This document shows, one piece after another, positions 42,166-51,673 of a stretch of 64,000 bases of DNA. The position numbers and the translations under genes were made by a program. The notes beneath the pieces are model-generated. The model was not told the origin of the DNA. It worked only from the letters and a program-made list of their open reading frames with translations, and did not search any database. Location of the stretch: NCBI GenBank assembly GCA_003242735.1, contig QGVH01000014.1:1-64000 (forward strand), in the 5' to 3' direction. The DNA is from a bacterium (lineage in GTDB: Bacteria > Gemmatimonadota > Gemmatimonadetes > Longimicrobiales > RSA9). Position 1 is the stretch's first letter. Every line of letters begins with the position of its first letter.

Positions 42166-43404
42166 GTGCGCACGTTGATCCTGCTCCACCAGTTCCTGGA
42201 CGACGTCCGCGCGCAGAAGCTGCGCACCACGCTGACCGTGCTGGGCATCACGTGGGGCACGGTGGCGGTGGTGGTGCTGCTGGCGTTCGGAACGGGGTTG
42301 GCCGAGCAGATGCGGCGCAACGCCCGCGGGATGGGCGATGGCATCGTGCTGGTGTTCGGCGGACGGACGACGCGGCCGTACGCCGGGTACGGCGAGGGGC
42401 GGGTGATCCGGATGCGGGAGGAGGACGCGGCGCTGATCGCGCGCCAGGTGGCGGGGATCGAGGCGCTCAGCCCGGAGTACGGCAGCCACGGCCGGCCGGT
42501 GCGCCGGGGCACGGCGATCGTGAACCCGTACATCACGGGCGTGCTGCCGGTCTACGGCGAGCTCCGCAACATCATCCCGGAGCCGGGCGGGCGGTTCCTG
42601 AACGACCTGGACGAGCAGCGGCGGCGGCGGGTGGTGGTGCTCGGCGACGGTGTGAAACGGCTCCTGTTCGGCGATGCGGAGGCCGTCGGCGAACAGGTCT
42701 TCATCGGCGCGGTGCCGTTCACGGTCGTCGGCGTCATGCAGCCCAAGACCCAGACCTCGTCCTACAACTCCCGCGACACCGACCGGGTGTTCATCCCGGC
42801 CAGCACGTTCCGCGCACTGTTCGGCACGCCCTACCTCTCCAACCTGGTCTATCGGCCGGCCGACCCGGCGGAGGGGCCGGCGATCGAGCAGGAGATCTAC
42901 GAGCTCCTCGGGCGGCGCTACCGTTTCGACCCGGCGGACCGGGATGCGCTGAGTTTCTGGGACACCAACGAGCTGATGCGGCTGTTCCGCTACCTGTTCC
43001 TCGGGTTCAACGTCTTCCTCGGCATCGTGGGTAGCTTCACGCTGACGGTGGGTGGCATCGGCGTCGCGAACATCATGTACATCGTGGTGAGGGAGCGGAC
43101 TCGGGAGATCGGCGTGAAGCGTTCGTTGGGTGCGCGGCGCCGTGACATCCTCTTCCAGTTCATCACGGAGGCCTTCCTGATCGTGGCCGTGGGTGCGGCG
43201 CTGGGGCTCCTGCTCTCGGCGGCGCTGATCCGCGTGGTGCGCCTGTTGCCGATCCAGGAGGTGGTCGGCACGCCGCAGATCTCGACCACCGTCTTGGCGA
43301 CGGCGCTGGCGTTGTTGGCGCTGGTCGCGCTCGTGGCCGGCCTGCTGCCCGCCCGCAAGGCCGCGGCGCTGGACCCCGTGGAGTGCCTACGGTACGGCGT
43401 CTGA
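42166..43404 (+). CDS. MacB-like ABC transporter permease (1)
   Basis: A 412-residue protein with the MacB/FtsX layout: an N-terminal helix (LRTTLTVLGITWGTVAVVVL), a large periplasmic domain (about 45-270, with GEQVFIGAVPFTVVGVMQPK), three C-terminal helices, and the signatures IMYIVVRERTREIGVKRSLG and AARKAAALDPVECLRYGV-like ending. There is no ATPase domain. The GTG start at 42166 follows GGCGGAGGTC; the ATPase subunit must be encoded elsewhere. It is a paralog of the next gene, so the pair probably forms a heterodimer. Confidence 0.92.
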   Translation: MRTLILLHQFLDDVRAQKLRTTLTVLGITWGTVAVVVLLAFGTGLAEQMRRNARGMGDGIVLVFGGRTTRPYAGYGEGRVIRMREEDAALIARQVAGIEALSPEYGSHGRPVRRGTAIVNPYITGVLPVYGELRNIIPEPGGRFLNDLDEQRRRRVVVLGDGVKRLLFGDAEAVGEQVFIGAVPFTVVGVMQPKTQTSSYNSRDTDRVFIPASTFRALFGTPYLSNLVYRPADPAEGPAIEQEIYELLGRRYRFDPADRDALSFWDTNELMRLFRYLFLGFNVFLGIVGSFTLTVGGIGVANIMYIVVRERTREIGVKRSLGARRRDILFQFITEAFLIVAVGAALGLLLSAALIRVVRLLPIQEVVGTPQISTTVLATALALLALVALVAGLLPARKAAALDPVECLRYGV

Positions 43405-43415
43405 GGGGCGCGGCG

Positions 43416-44657
43416 ATGTGGAGGATCCTGTTCGAAGAATTCTACGGCGACCTGAAGACGCAAAAGGTGCGTGCCTTCCTCACGATGTTCGGCATCGCGT
43501 GGGGCACCATCGCGATCGTGCTGCTGCTCTCCTTCGGCGCGGGGCTGAGGAACGCGGTCGTCGACGGACTGGTCAACGCCTACGACCGCATGTTCATCAT
43601 CTACGCCGGCGAGACCACTCTGCCGTACGAAGGGCTGCCGCGCGGCCGCCGCATCGCCCTCACCGAAGCGGATGGCGAGCTGCTGCGCGGCATCCCCGGG
43701 GTGGAGCTGGTGAGCCCGTCGTATGGCCGGAGCGGCACGAGACTGCGCTTCGGCGATGTGGTGACGACGACGTACATGGAGGGGGTGCACCCGTCCTTCG
43801 AGCTGATGCGGCGGATGTTCCCCGTGGCGGGCGGGCGGTTCCTGAACGTCCGCGACGTCGAGGAGCGCAGGCGCGTAGTGTTCCTGGGCGATTCGATCGC
43901 GAAGCGCTTGTTCGGCGATGTCTCGCCCGTGGGGCAGACGGTGCTGATCGACGACCTGCCGTTCATCGTCGTCGGCGTCATGCAACGCAAGCTCCAGACG
44001 ACCATGAACAACGGCCCGGATGCGGAGCGCGCGGTCATCCCGGCGTCCACGTTCCGGGCGATCTACGGCCCGCGCTACGTGAACCATCTGCTGGTCCGGC
44101 CGAGCAGCGCGTACGATCCGGGGGTGGTGAAGGCGGAGATCTACCGGACGCTGGGCCGGCGTCACCGGTTCGACCCTGCAGACGAGCGCGCGCTGAGCTT
44201 CTGGGACGTGATCGAGGAGGAGAAGCTGGCGCGCCGCATCATGCTGGGCATCCAGATCTTCTTCGGCGTGGTGGGCGGCTTCACGCTGGTGGTGGCGGGC
44301 GTCGGCATCGCCAACGTCATGTACGTGGCGGTGCGGGAGCGCACGAGGGAGATCGGGGTCAAGCGGGCGCTGGGCGCGCGGCGGGTGCACATCGTTGCCC
44401 AGTTCGTGTTCGAGGCGCTCCTGCTCTCCCTCTCGGGCGGGCTGGCCGGCCTCGCCGTGGCCGCGCTGGTCGTGTTCGCCGTGGACAGCCTCCCCACGTC
44501 GAACGGGGCGATGGAGTTCCTCGCGAACCCGGAGCTCTCCTGGCCGGTGGCGCTCACGACCGTGGCCGCGCTCACGGCCATCGGCCTGTGCGCGGGCGTG
44601 TTCCCGGCGAGGAGGGCCGCGGCGGTGGATCCGGTGGAGTCGCTGCGCTACGAATGA
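43416..44657 (+). CDS. MacB-like ABC transporter permease (2)
   Basis: A 413-residue paralog of the preceding permease with the same order: TM1 in FLTMFGIAWGTIAIVLLLSF, periplasmic domain with GQTVLIDDLPFIVVGVMQRK, then IFFGVVGGFTLVVAGVGIAN, MYVAVRERTREIGVKRALGA and a final RRAAAVDPVESLRYE. The start MWRILFEEFYGD at 43416 is 11 bases after the first permease. Together with the MacA-like adaptor it would export a lipid, peptide or toxin; the cargo is unknown. Confidence 0.92.
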   Translation: MWRILFEEFYGDLKTQKVRAFLTMFGIAWGTIAIVLLLSFGAGLRNAVVDGLVNAYDRMFIIYAGETTLPYEGLPRGRRIALTEADGELLRGIPGVELVSPSYGRSGTRLRFGDVVTTTYMEGVHPSFELMRRMFPVAGGRFLNVRDVEERRRVVFLGDSIAKRLFGDVSPVGQTVLIDDLPFIVVGVMQRKLQTTMNNGPDAERAVIPASTFRAIYGPRYVNHLLVRPSSAYDPGVVKAEIYRTLGRRHRFDPADERALSFWDVIEEEKLARRIMLGIQIFFGVVGGFTLVVAGVGIANVMYVAVRERTREIGVKRALGARRVHIVAQFVFEALLLSLSGGLAGLAVAALVVFAVDSLPTSNGAMEFLANPELSWPVALTTVAALTAIGLCAGVFPARRAAAVDPVESLRYE

Positions 44658-44680
44658 ACGATGGCGCGGTGGCGGCCGGG

Positions 44681-44959
44681 CTACCAGCGCACGTTCCCCT
44701 GCTGCGACGTGTCGATCTGTTCGGGCTGGCCCGAACGGAAGAGGAACGCCTCCATGTTGGCGGTGAGGAATTCGCGCGCCGGGCGCTCCCGCACGTCCAG
44801 CCCGTAGTGGTTGATCAGCGCCGTCTGGTAGCGGAGCCACTGGTCCCAGCAGCGCTGACAGATCTCGCGGTGGATCCGCTCGCCCAGCTCCGTTCGCAGA
44901 GGCGGCCGCTCGAGTTGCGGGTTGGTCTGCCCGCACCTGACGCAGCGGATCTCTGCCAT
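44681..44959 (-). CDS. YggX-like Fe(2+)-trafficking protein with an added zinc-ribbon motif
   Basis: A 92-residue protein. The core LGERIHREICQRCWDQWLRYQTALINHYGLDVRE... and FLTANMEAFLF follows the Iron_traffic (YggX) family of small proteins linked to Fe-S repair and oxidative protection. Unlike E. coli YggX it has two CxxC pairs (IRCVRCGQ and ICQRCW), enough for a zinc ribbon or a metal site. ATG at 44959 follows GGGAGG. It is convergent with the permease operon, 23 bases apart. Confidence 0.82.
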   Translation of the reverse strand: MAEIRCVRCGQTNPQLERPPLRTELGERIHREICQRCWDQWLRYQTALINHYGLDVRERPAREFLTANMEAFLFRSGQPEQIDTSQQGNVRW

Positions 44960-45149
44960 GATCGCCTCCCGTCGAGTCGTCGTTGCCCGGCCCGCAGCCG
45001 TATGGGCATCTTACCATACCAGGCCGCTGCATGAAAAGAGCCGCGCCGGCGCCGGGCAAGGGTGGCTCGCTCCTCGCGCAGCGCGGTCCGCAGATGCACG
45101 CAGCGGCGGCACACGTGCGCCGCCGCTGCGCAACGGGCGCTACGGGAAA

Positions 45150-45368
45150 CTACTTCGTACGGCTGGACTCCCTTGCGGACTTCGTGGTGGACTTCCTGGC
45201 GGCCTTGGTGGCGGACTTCTTGGCAGCCTTCTTGGCGGTCTTGGCGGTCTTCTGTGCGGCCTTCTTCGCCGTCGCCTTCTTGGCCGCCTTCTTCGCGGTC
45301 TTCTTCGCCGCCGTCTTCGGTGCTGCCTTCTTCGCCGTCTTCTTCACAGCACTTCTCGTTGCGGGCAT
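45150..45368 (-). CDS. Histone H1-like lysine/alanine-rich DNA-binding protein
   Basis: A 72-residue protein that is almost entirely Lys, Ala and Thr: repeats of KKTAKKAA with spacing variants, like the C-terminal tail of eukaryotic H1, chlamydial HctB and AlgP. It should bind DNA or RNA non-specifically and compact the nucleoid. The ATG at 45368 follows AGGAGG five bases earlier. Lysine codons are dominated by AAG, which fits the genome's GC. Shorter or longer forms could arise by repeat slippage. Confidence 0.86.
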   Translation of the reverse strand: MPATRSAVKKTAKKAAPKTAAKKTAKKAAKKATAKKAAQKTAKTAKKAAKKSATKAARKSTTKSARESSRTK

Positions 45369-45418
45369 CGTCGCCCTCCTGTGAAATGTTGAAGCGTACT
45401 TCGACGGCACCAAGGACG

Positions 45419-47506
45419 ATGAATGCGATCCGCGTCGTCTGTCAAGATCTTTGTGGAGAGGCCATCGCCCTGGGTTGGTTGCTGGTGATGCTGCTCGCGG
45501 GTGATGCGAGTGGGCAGCAGGCGGTGGTGCTGGGGGGCGGCGGCTCGCGCGGGCTCGCTCATGCGGGTGTGCTGGCCGGTCTCGAGGAGCTCGGCTACGA
45601 GCCCGAACTGGTGGTGGGGACGAGCATGGGCGCGATCATCGGCTCGTTGTACGCGGCGGGCCACTCGCCGGAGGGTGTGTGGCGGATCGTACTGGCGCAG
45701 GACTGGCCGGAGTTCTTCGTGCACATGCCGCGGCCGGTGGGTCCGCGGCGTGAGCTCCGCCATCCGCAGCTCGAGGTCGGCATCGGGGTGCAGAGGCCGG
45801 CGGGTCTCATCGCGGAGTGGCGGATCAATCGGGCGCTCGTGCACCTGCTCTTCGACGCCGGGGCACGGAGCGGCGGAGACTTCGACCGGCTGCCGCGGCG
45901 GTTCCGGTCCGTTGCGGCGGACCTGCGCACGGGTGAAGCGGTGGCGATCGCGGAGGGCGACCTGGCGCGGGCGGTGCGGGCGAGCATGGCGGTGCCGGGC
46001 GTGTTCGCGGGGGTGGTGCGCGCCGGCACGCCGCTGGTGGATGGCGGAATCGCCGACTACTTGCCGATCGCGGTGGCACGAGCCGAGGGCGCGCGGTACA
46101 TCGTCGCCTCGGACGTGATCCGGCCCGCGCCCGAGATCGAGGATCATTCTGCGCCGGCGGTGGCGTTGCGCGGTCTGCGGCTGACGATGCGCAACACGCT
46201 GCCGGACACCGCGGCGGATGTGCTGGTGCTGCCGGACATCCCGCGGCAGATCAGCGAGGCGTTGTTCCCGCGTGATCCGACGCCGCTGTTCCGTGCGGGG
46301 CTGGAGGCGGTCCGGCGTGATGCGGCTGGTCGTCTGCCCGCGAGCGGCGGTTCTCGGGCGCGGGCGCCGCTGCCGCAGCCGGACACGCTGGTCGCGTTGC
46401 GTGTCATGGCCGCGGATGCGGCCATCGGGGCGTTGGCGCAGCGGCTCTTCCGGGATGCTGCGCCCGCGCGCTACGACACGGCGCGGGTGCTGGGCGCGGT
46501 GGACCGGCTGTACGAGACGGGGCTGGTGGACGGCGTCTGGCCGAGTGTCGAGGGACTTATGGAGAGTGGAGGTGGGAGAGCGGGTGAGCTGGTGGTTCGG
46601 GTGGAGCCGGTCGCGCGGACGAACGTGGTGGGTGCGGTGGGCTACGACAACGACCGTGGCGGCCGGGTCTGGGCGAGGGCGTCCACGCGCGTGACCTCGG
46701 CGGAGCCGCTGGTGCTCGGGGTGGCGGGTTCGCTGGGCTCGCTGGAGCGGTGGGCCGCGCTGTCGCTGCGCGTGCATCCGCCGGGCACGGCGCCGCTGGC
46801 GTGGAGCGTGGGTGCGCACCACGCGTCGAACGAGGTCCGGGTGCGGGGCGGGGAGGTGGATGTGCAGCGGACGGGTGGGTGGTTGGGGGCGGAGCTGCTC
46901 CGCGTACGGCCGGCGCTCGCGTTCGCGGCCGTTGCGTTGGCGGAGCGTGTCCGGCGCGGCGACGGCGAGGATGGCGTGTCGTACGGGCCGCTGGTGCGGA
47001 TCGAAGGTGTGCAGCCGCTGACCCGTCTCGTCGGCGCCTCGCCGATGCTCGAGCTGGAGGCGCGTGCGGGGGCTGTCTCGTACGAGCGGGTCCGGGCGCG
47101 GGGAGCGGCCTGTGCGGCGTCCGGGCGCTGGTCGCTGGCCGCGCTGGTGGACGTCACGTCCGCCAGCAGCGATGCGCCTGCGGATGTGCTGCCTGCGCTG
47201 GGCGACGAGTGGCTGGTGCCCGGGATGCGGTGGGGCGAGGAGCGCGGCCGGACGCGTGTCGTGGCCGGTGCCGACATCGCGCATCCCATTCCGCATCCCC
47301 TCGTGTTGGAGGGCGCGGTGCGGCTGCGGCTGCGGGCGGGGGCGGCGGCGGGCGACGTGGACGCGTTCCGGGATTCGGGTGCGTGGGTGCTGGGCGCTGC
47401 GCTGGAGTTGTTGTGGGCGACGCCGCTGGGCCCGGTCCTGGGCGGCGTGGGAGCGAACACGCGCGGACGCTGGCGCCTGCACGTGAACGTCGGACCCTGG
47501 TTCTGA
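45419..47506 (+). CDS. Patatin-like phospholipase with C-terminal beta-barrel (PlpD/Omp85-like)
   Basis: A 695-residue exported protein. After a short signal (about 10-33) comes a patatin domain: GGGGSRG oxyanion loop (39-45), nucleophile S69 in GTSMG, and catalytic D208 in [12 protein letters not shown] linker with a POTRA-like fragment follows (about 340-410, [20 protein letters not shown]), then alternating amphipathic strands (420-695) ending in WF, as in outer-membrane barrels. This order matches type Vd PlpD-like proteins. It would cleave phospholipids at the surface. First gene of an operon with two PH-domain proteins. Start at 45419; 45386 is possible. Confidence 0.84.
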   Translation: MNAIRVVCQDLCGEAIALGWLLVMLLAGDASGQQAVVLGGGGSRGLAHAGVLAGLEELGYEPELVVGTSMGAIIGSLYAAGHSPEGVWRIVLAQDWPEFFVHMPRPVGPRRELRHPQLEVGIGVQRPAGLIAEWRINRALVHLLFDAGARSGGDFDRLPRRFRSVAADLRTGEAVAIAEGDLARAVRASMAVPGVFAGVVRAGTPLVDGGIADYLPIAVARAEGARYIVASDVIRPAPEIEDHSAPAVALRGLRLTMRNTLPDTAADVLVLPDIPRQISEALFPRDPTPLFRAGLEAVRRDAAGRLPASGGSRARAPLPQPDTLVALRVMAADAAIGALAQRLFRDAAPARYDTARVLGAVDRLYETGLVDGVWPSVEGLMESGGGRAGELVVRVEPVARTNVVGAVGYDNDRGGRVWARASTRVTSAEPLVLGVAGSLGSLERWAALSLRVHPPGTAPLAWSVGAHHASNEVRVRGGEVDVQRTGGWLGAELLRVRPALAFAAVALAERVRRGDGEDGVSYGPLVRIEGVQPLTRLVGASPMLELEARAGAVSYERVRARGAACAASGRWSLAALVDVTSASSDAPADVLPALGDEWLVPGMRWGEERGRTRVVAGADIAHPIPHPLVLEGAVRLRLRAGAAAGDVDAFRDSGAWVLGAALELLWATPLGPVLGGVGANTRGRWRLHVNVGPWF

Positions 47507-47516
47507 GGGACACACC

Positions 47517-48056
47517 GTGCAGCCGTTCGATGAAGTCGTGCCTGGAGCCCCGTCCGAGGCGAGTGCGGCGGCGTGCGAGGACGCACTGCCGGATCCCTCC
47601 ACGCTGCGACCGCTCGATCCGCGGGTGATGAAGGTGTGGCGTGCGGCCTGGCTGATCACGGCCGGGCTGCTCGCGCTCGCGGCGCTCGTGTCACTGGTGT
47701 CGGGGCGCGGAGCCGTGGGCGCCGCCCTGCTGGGGCTCACGGCGACGTGCGTGGCGGCGGCCGTGTTCCTGCCGAGCGTTCGGTACCGCGCGTGGGGCTT
47801 CCAGGTCCGGCCCGCCGGTCTGCTCGTGCGGCACGGCGTCGTGTGGCGCAGCGTGAGCGTGGTGCCGCACGCACGGATCCAGTACGTGGACACGCGACGC
47901 GGGCCGCTCGAGCGTGCGTTCGGGCTCGCGACCGTCGTCGTCCACACGGCGGGGAGCCGTGGTGCGGCCGTGCGGATCCCCGGCCTCGATGCGGTGGACG
48001 CCGAAGCGCTGCGCGACCGGCTGGCGGCGCTGGGTGACGGCGATGATGCTGTCTGA
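47517..48056 (+). CDS. YdbS-like bacterial PH-domain membrane protein
   Basis: A 179-residue protein with a charged tail, two transmembrane helices (about 41-62 and 67-87) and a bacterial PH (bPH2) domain (about 88-175) marked by RAWGFQVRPAGLLVRHGVVW and VVPHARIQYVDTRRGPLERAF. It is the short partner of the next gene, as ydbS/ydbT in Bacillus. The GTG start at 47517 lies 11 bases after the patatin stop. These pairs are implicated in envelope resistance to some peptides, but the mechanism is not settled. Confidence 0.85.
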   Translation: MQPFDEVVPGAPSEASAAACEDALPDPSTLRPLDPRVMKVWRAAWLITAGLLALAALVSLVSGRGAVGAALLGLTATCVAAAVFLPSVRYRAWGFQVRPAGLLVRHGVVWRSVSVVPHARIQYVDTRRGPLERAFGLATVVVHTAGSRGAAVRIPGLDAVDAEALRDRLAALGDGDDAV

Positions 48057-49623
48057 GCCGCAGCGGCTCCATCCGTACACCGTGCTGTTCGACGCGGTCG
48101 CGACGGCGCGGGCGTTCGTCGTCCCGGCGCTGTTCGGCGGTGTCTCGGCCGGCGGCGGCGAAGTGGAGAGCGTGCTCACGTGGACCCTCGCGCTGCTCTC
48201 CGTCCCGGCGATCCTTCTCGCGGTTGCACGTTACTTCTCGTTCCGTTACCGGCTCACGGGCGATGAGCTGATCATTGACTCGGGCGTCCTCAGCCGTCAG
48301 CGGCGGGTGATCCCGCTGGCGCGGATCCAGAACATCGATGTGCGCGAGTCGCCGCTCCAGCGCCTCTGCGGAGTCGTGGAGCTGCGTGTCGAGACGGCGG
48401 GGTCGGGCGAGACCGAGGCCGCGCTGCGGGTGCTGGACCGCGCGCACGCGGAATCGTTGCGCGAGGCGCTGCTGGCGGGGCGCCGTGCTGCGCTGGTGGG
48501 GGGCGGCGTCGGTGTTCAGACGGAGGAGACGGAGCCGGTTCGCGAGCTGGCGCGGCTGTCCACGCAGGACCTGATCGTCGCGGGCGCGACGGCGAGCGAG
48601 GCGGGGATCGTGGCCGCGGCGCTGGGCGGTGCGCTCCAGGTCCTGGACGACCTGCGGATCGACGTTCCCGACTTCCTCCCGGATCCAGAGCGCATCGCGG
48701 AGCTCTCCGGCGGAGACATCGTGGTGGCCGTGGCAGGCATCGTGCTCGCGGTCCTGCTGATCGGCTGGCTCTCCTCGATCCTCGGCGCACTGATCACGTA
48801 CCACGGCTTCACGCTGGAGCAGACGTCCTCCGAGCTGCGCAAGCGGTACGGACTGCTGAGCCGGCGCGAGGCGGTGGTTCCGCTCGAGCGCGTGCAGGCC
48901 GTGCGCGTGGAAGAGTCGTGGATCCGCCGGCCGTTCCGCCTCGCCGCGCTGAAGGTGGAGACGGCGGGCGGGGCGCCGCAGGAGCGGCGGCGCGGCGGCG
49001 CCGAGGCGTTCCTGCCGATCGCGCGCGCGGCCGATGTGCAGCGGCTGGTGGAGGCCGTGCTGGGCGGCCTGGACTACGACGGGCTCGTGTTCCTGCCCGC
49101 GCATCCGCGGGCGCGCCGGCGCGCGTTCGTGCGCTACACGATCGTGTTCGGGCTCGCTGCGGTGGCTCTCACGTTCGTGGTGGAGCCGCGCTGGTTGCCG
49201 TTCCTGCCCGTGCTGCCGGTGGCCTGGCTCGCCGCAGGGCGGTACTACCGGAACCTCGGCTACGCGCTGGCGCCCGGGTTCGTCGTCACCCGCGCCGGCT
49301 TGCTCGACCGCATCACGTGGATCGTGCCGGACCGGCGCATTCAGACGGTGCACCTCGTCCAGTCGCCGTTCCAGCGGCGCCACGGCCTGGCCGACGTGGT
49401 GGTGGACACCGCCGCGGGCGGGCTGTTGCGGGAAGCGGCGGCGAAGGACATCGCGTACCCGGATGCGTTGGCGCTCCTGCGCGAGGTCGCCGAGCGGACC
49501 GCGTTCGCGTCTGGGGCGACTCGTGCGGCGGATCCGGGGAAGAAGCGCGGAGCGCCCGCGGAAGGTATCCGCGGGCGCTCCGGCGGCTCATCGGCGGGCG
49601 GGGGTCAGAACCGCGACTCGTAG
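48043..49623 (+). CDS. YdbT-like protein with three bacterial PH domains
   Basis: A 526-residue membrane protein. PH domain 1 has [20 protein letters not shown] and [20 protein letters not shown] 2 has [22 protein letters not shown] 3 has [20 protein letters not shown] and [22 protein letters not shown] pairs precede each. It overlaps the YdbS-like gene by 14 bases (ATGATG at 48043). The last 40 residues are low-complexity, run through a 14-bp hairpin (49549-49581) and overlap the cold-shock gene by 19 bases, so the native C-terminus could be shorter. Confidence 0.87.
   Translation: MMLSEPQRLHPYTVLFDAVATARAFVVPALFGGVSAGGGEVESVLTWTLALLSVPAILLAVARYFSFRYRLTGDELIIDSGVLSRQRRVIPLARIQNIDVRESPLQRLCGVVELRVETAGSGETEAALRVLDRAHAESLREALLAGRRAALVGGGVGVQTEETEPVRELARLSTQDLIVAGATASEAGIVAAALGGALQVLDDLRIDVPDFLPDPERIAELSGGDIVVAVAGIVLAVLLIGWLSSILGALITYHGFTLEQTSSELRKRYGLLSRREAVVPLERVQAVRVEESWIRRPFRLAALKVETAGGAPQERRRGGAEAFLPIARAADVQRLVEAVLGGLDYDGLVFLPAHPRARRRAFVRYTIVFGLAAVALTFVVEPRWLPFLPVLPVAWLAAGRYYRNLGYALAPGFVVTRAGLLDRITWIVPDRRIQTVHLVQSPFQRRHGLADVVVDTAAGGLLREAAAKDIAYPDALALLREVAERTAFASGATRAADPGKKRGAPAEGIRGRSGGSSAGGGQNRDS
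49549..49581 (-). terminator. Hairpin at the convergent end of the YdbT-like and cold-shock genes
   Basis: GGAGCGCCCGCGGA (49549-49562) pairs exactly with 49568-49581 around AGGTA. On the minus strand it lies 24 bases after the cold-shock stop and is followed by CGCGCTTCTTCC, a weak pyrimidine tract. It sits inside the plus-strand gene's last codons. Confidence 0.6.
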
Positions 49624-49916
49624 CGGCCGCCCATGCCGTAGCGGCCGCCGCCGGGCCGGCCAGGGCCGCCCTCACGACGCGGCGCGCGGCGCGGCGGCTC
49701 CGCCGGCGGGTTCAGCCGCACGACGTTCTGCGCCTTCGGCCCCTTGGCCTCCTGGATGACGTCGAACTCCACTTCCTCGCCCTCGTAGAGCACCTTGAAG
49801 CCGGTGCCCTCGATGGCGCTGTGGTGCACGAAGACGTCGGGCCCGTTCTCGGCGGTGAGGAAACCGTAACCCTTTTCCTGCGAGAACCACTTGACGCTAC
49901 CCTTGGTACGAGCCAT
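49605..49916 (-). CDS. Cold-shock domain protein with a Gly/Arg tail
   Basis: A 103-residue protein: a cold-shock domain (1-67) with RNP1 [11 protein letters not shown] and RNP2 VFVHHSAIE, then an arginine/glycine/proline-rich tail ([19 protein letters not shown]). The CSD binds single-stranded RNA or DNA and melts RNA structure; an RGG-like tail could add RNA affinity. It is longer than CspA (about 70 residues). ATG at 49916 follows AGGAG. Upstream lies a 12-bp hairpin (50037-50074). Confidence 0.92.
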   Translation of the reverse strand: MARTKGSVKWFSQEKGYGFLTAENGPDVFVHHSAIEGTGFKVLYEGEEVEFDVIQEAKGPKAQNVVRLNPPAEPPRRAPRREGGPGRPGGGRYGMGGRYESRF

Positions 49917-50036
49917 CGCGATACTCCTGTGTGGAAAGGTTTGGCTCTGTGTGTGTCCGGGGGTTACGGTGCGATGACCCGTACCCTCTGACGCTCGCCG
50001 CGACTCAGCGCGCGCGGCCGGCGCATGCCCAAGAAG

Positions 50037-50074
50037 CAACAGGGAGCCCGCGTGTGTCCGCAGGCTCCCTGTTG
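50037..50074. repeat. 12-bp perfect inverted repeat upstream of the cold-shock gene
   Basis: CAACAGGGAGCC (50037-50048) and GGCTCCCTGTTG (50063-50074) flank a 14-base loop, 120 bases upstream of the start codon on the minus strand. No T run of note follows on the plus strand; a weak CTTCTT follows on the minus. It may be a terminator of an upstream transcript or a cold-shock leader element. No further gene is seen in 49917-50285. Confidence 0.55.
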
Positions 50075-50285
50075 GATTTCAACGATTCACCCGCGCAACC
50101 GAAGCCCCGTCCCTGCGTTGGGCGGGGTCACACTGAGCCACAAGGTACGCCTGCCGGGGGCGAAAGTCAAGGGTGTCGGGGTAAACCAAGGGGGAGGGCG
50201 TTGACGCGCCGCGCTGCGGCGTGTACCCTGCCCACGGCCGCGCGGTTGCGCGGTGTGATGGCCGAACCTTTCGCTGTTTCGATCG

Positions 50286-50603
50286 ATGTCGACGAACGCT
50301 TCCATCAGCGGGGTAGCCCGTTTCCGTGTCTCTGATGTGGTTCCTGTCCCGCTCCGCGGGTACATGCTCCGTCTGCGCGTGACCGAGGGCGATCCGACGA
50401 TGGCGCTCCTGCGCCCGGGCCGCTCGCTCCGCCTGATCGGGCCGGACGGCTCGGAGCGCGTGGTCCTCATCCACGGCATCGGGGCGACCAGCGGCCGCGC
50501 CCGCGCGGACCGGCTCGAGCGCCTTCGCGAGATCGACGTGGTCGTCTCGGCGGCGGACGGCGAGGCAGTCCGGATCGGCTGGACGGCGGAGCCGGCCGGC
50601 TGA
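50286..50603 (+). CDS. Small protein with an EF-Tu domain-2-like fold (tentative)
   Basis: A 105-residue frame beginning MSTNASISGVARFRVSDVVP and continuing VPLRGYMLRLRVTEGD, LRPGRSLRLIGPDGSERVVL and REIDVVVSAADGEAVRIGW. The strand order resembles the beta-barrel domain 2 of translational GTPases, and small stand-alone versions occur in bacteria. No ribosome site is obvious, so I hold the start loosely. Function unknown; it precedes the SDR gene by 48 bases on the same strand. Confidence 0.6.
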   Translation: MSTNASISGVARFRVSDVVPVPLRGYMLRLRVTEGDPTMALLRPGRSLRLIGPDGSERVVLIHGIGATSGRARADRLERLREIDVVVSAADGEAVRIGWTAEPAG

Positions 50604-50650
50604 GGGAGCGGGAGTCGGGACGGTTCCGCGGACACCGCGAGACGGCGTCA

Positions 50651-51673
50651 ATGAGCGAGCACCTCCCGGACGGACGGGCGGGGGCCGAGCCCATCGCGTT
50701 CCTCACGGGCGCGACGGGGTTCATCGGCAGCCGGGTCGCGCGGCTCCTGCGTGAGCGGGGGTACCGGCTGCGGTGCCTCGTGCGCGCCTCGTCCGACACG
50801 AAGGACCTCGAGCGTGCGGGCGCGGAGCTCGTGTGCGGTGAGCTGCACGACGCTGCCGTGCTCGCACGCGGCCTGGACGGGGCGGCGCTGGCGATCCACA
50901 TGGCCGGCGCCTACGAGATGGGCCTCGTGGACGTGGCGGCGCTCGAGCGCACGAACATCGAGGGCACCCGCGCCTTCATTGCCGCGGTCGAGCGGGCGGG
51001 CACGCCGCGCGCGGTCTACGTCTCGACGACCGCAGCGCTCGGGCCCGTGCCGGAGGGCGAGGGCGATGAGACGACGGAGCATCCGGGCGATCGCTACCGT
51101 TCCACGTACGAGCGGACGAAGACGGAGGCGCATCGTCTCGCCGTCGCTGCGCAGCGTCGCGGCGTGCCGCTCATCATCGTGTGTCCCGCGGTGGTGTACG
51201 GGCCGGGCGACCGCAGCCCGCACGCCCTCTTCATGATGGACCTGATCCGCGGGCGGGTGCCCGGTCTGCCGACGCGGCCGGCGTGGTGGTCGTACGTGCA
51301 CGTGGATGATGTGGCGGAGGGGATCGTGGCCGCGGCGGAGCGGGGACGGCCGGGCGAGACGTACGTGCTCTCGGGCGAGCACATGCGGATGGATGAATTC
51401 GCGCGGCGCGTGGCGCGGCTCGCCGGCCGACGTCCGCCGCCGTTCCGCTTCCCCGGGCCCGTGCTGCGGATCAGCGCCACCCTGATGGACGTGATCGCGC
51501 GCGTGACCGGGCTCCGGACTTCGATCAACCGGGAGAACGTCGAGATGGTGAACGGGTGGCGTTGGCTCCACTCCCACGCCAAGGCGACCCGGGAGCTGGG
51601 CTGGGTCCCGCGGCCGCTGGCCGAAGGGTTGCCGGAAACGGTCGCGTGGCTACGGGCGCAGCTCGGCCGCTGA
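50651..51673 (+). CDS. NAD-dependent epimerase/dehydratase (extended SDR)
   Basis: A 340-residue enzyme with the Rossmann start LTGATGFIGSRVARLLRERG, VDVAALERTNIEGTRAFIAA, the catalytic YxxxK in STYERTKTEAH, and CPAVVYGPGDRSPHALF in the substrate half. This is the layout of 3-beta-HSD, dihydroflavonol reductase and UDP-sugar epimerases; the substrate is not readable. It ends converging on the paa operon with a 24-base overlap of the zinc-ribbon gene. Confidence 0.9.
   Translation: MSEHLPDGRAGAEPIAFLTGATGFIGSRVARLLRERGYRLRCLVRASSDTKDLERAGAELVCGELHDAAVLARGLDGAALAIHMAGAYEMGLVDVAALERTNIEGTRAFIAAVERAGTPRAVYVSTTAALGPVPEGEGDETTEHPGDRYRSTYERTKTEAHRLAVAAQRRGVPLIIVCPAVVYGPGDRSPHALFMMDLIRGRVPGLPTRPAWWSYVHVDDVAEGIVAAAERGRPGETYVLSGEHMRMDEFARRVARLAGRRPPPFRFPGPVLRISATLMDVIARVTGLRTSINRENVEMVNGWRWLHSHAKATRELGWVPRPLAEGLPETVAWLRAQLGR

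Noticed and set aside
50037-50074. tRNA or other structured RNA gene upstream of the cold-shock gene
   Set aside because: It is a simple hairpin with no cloverleaf arms or TTC/CCA-type signals.
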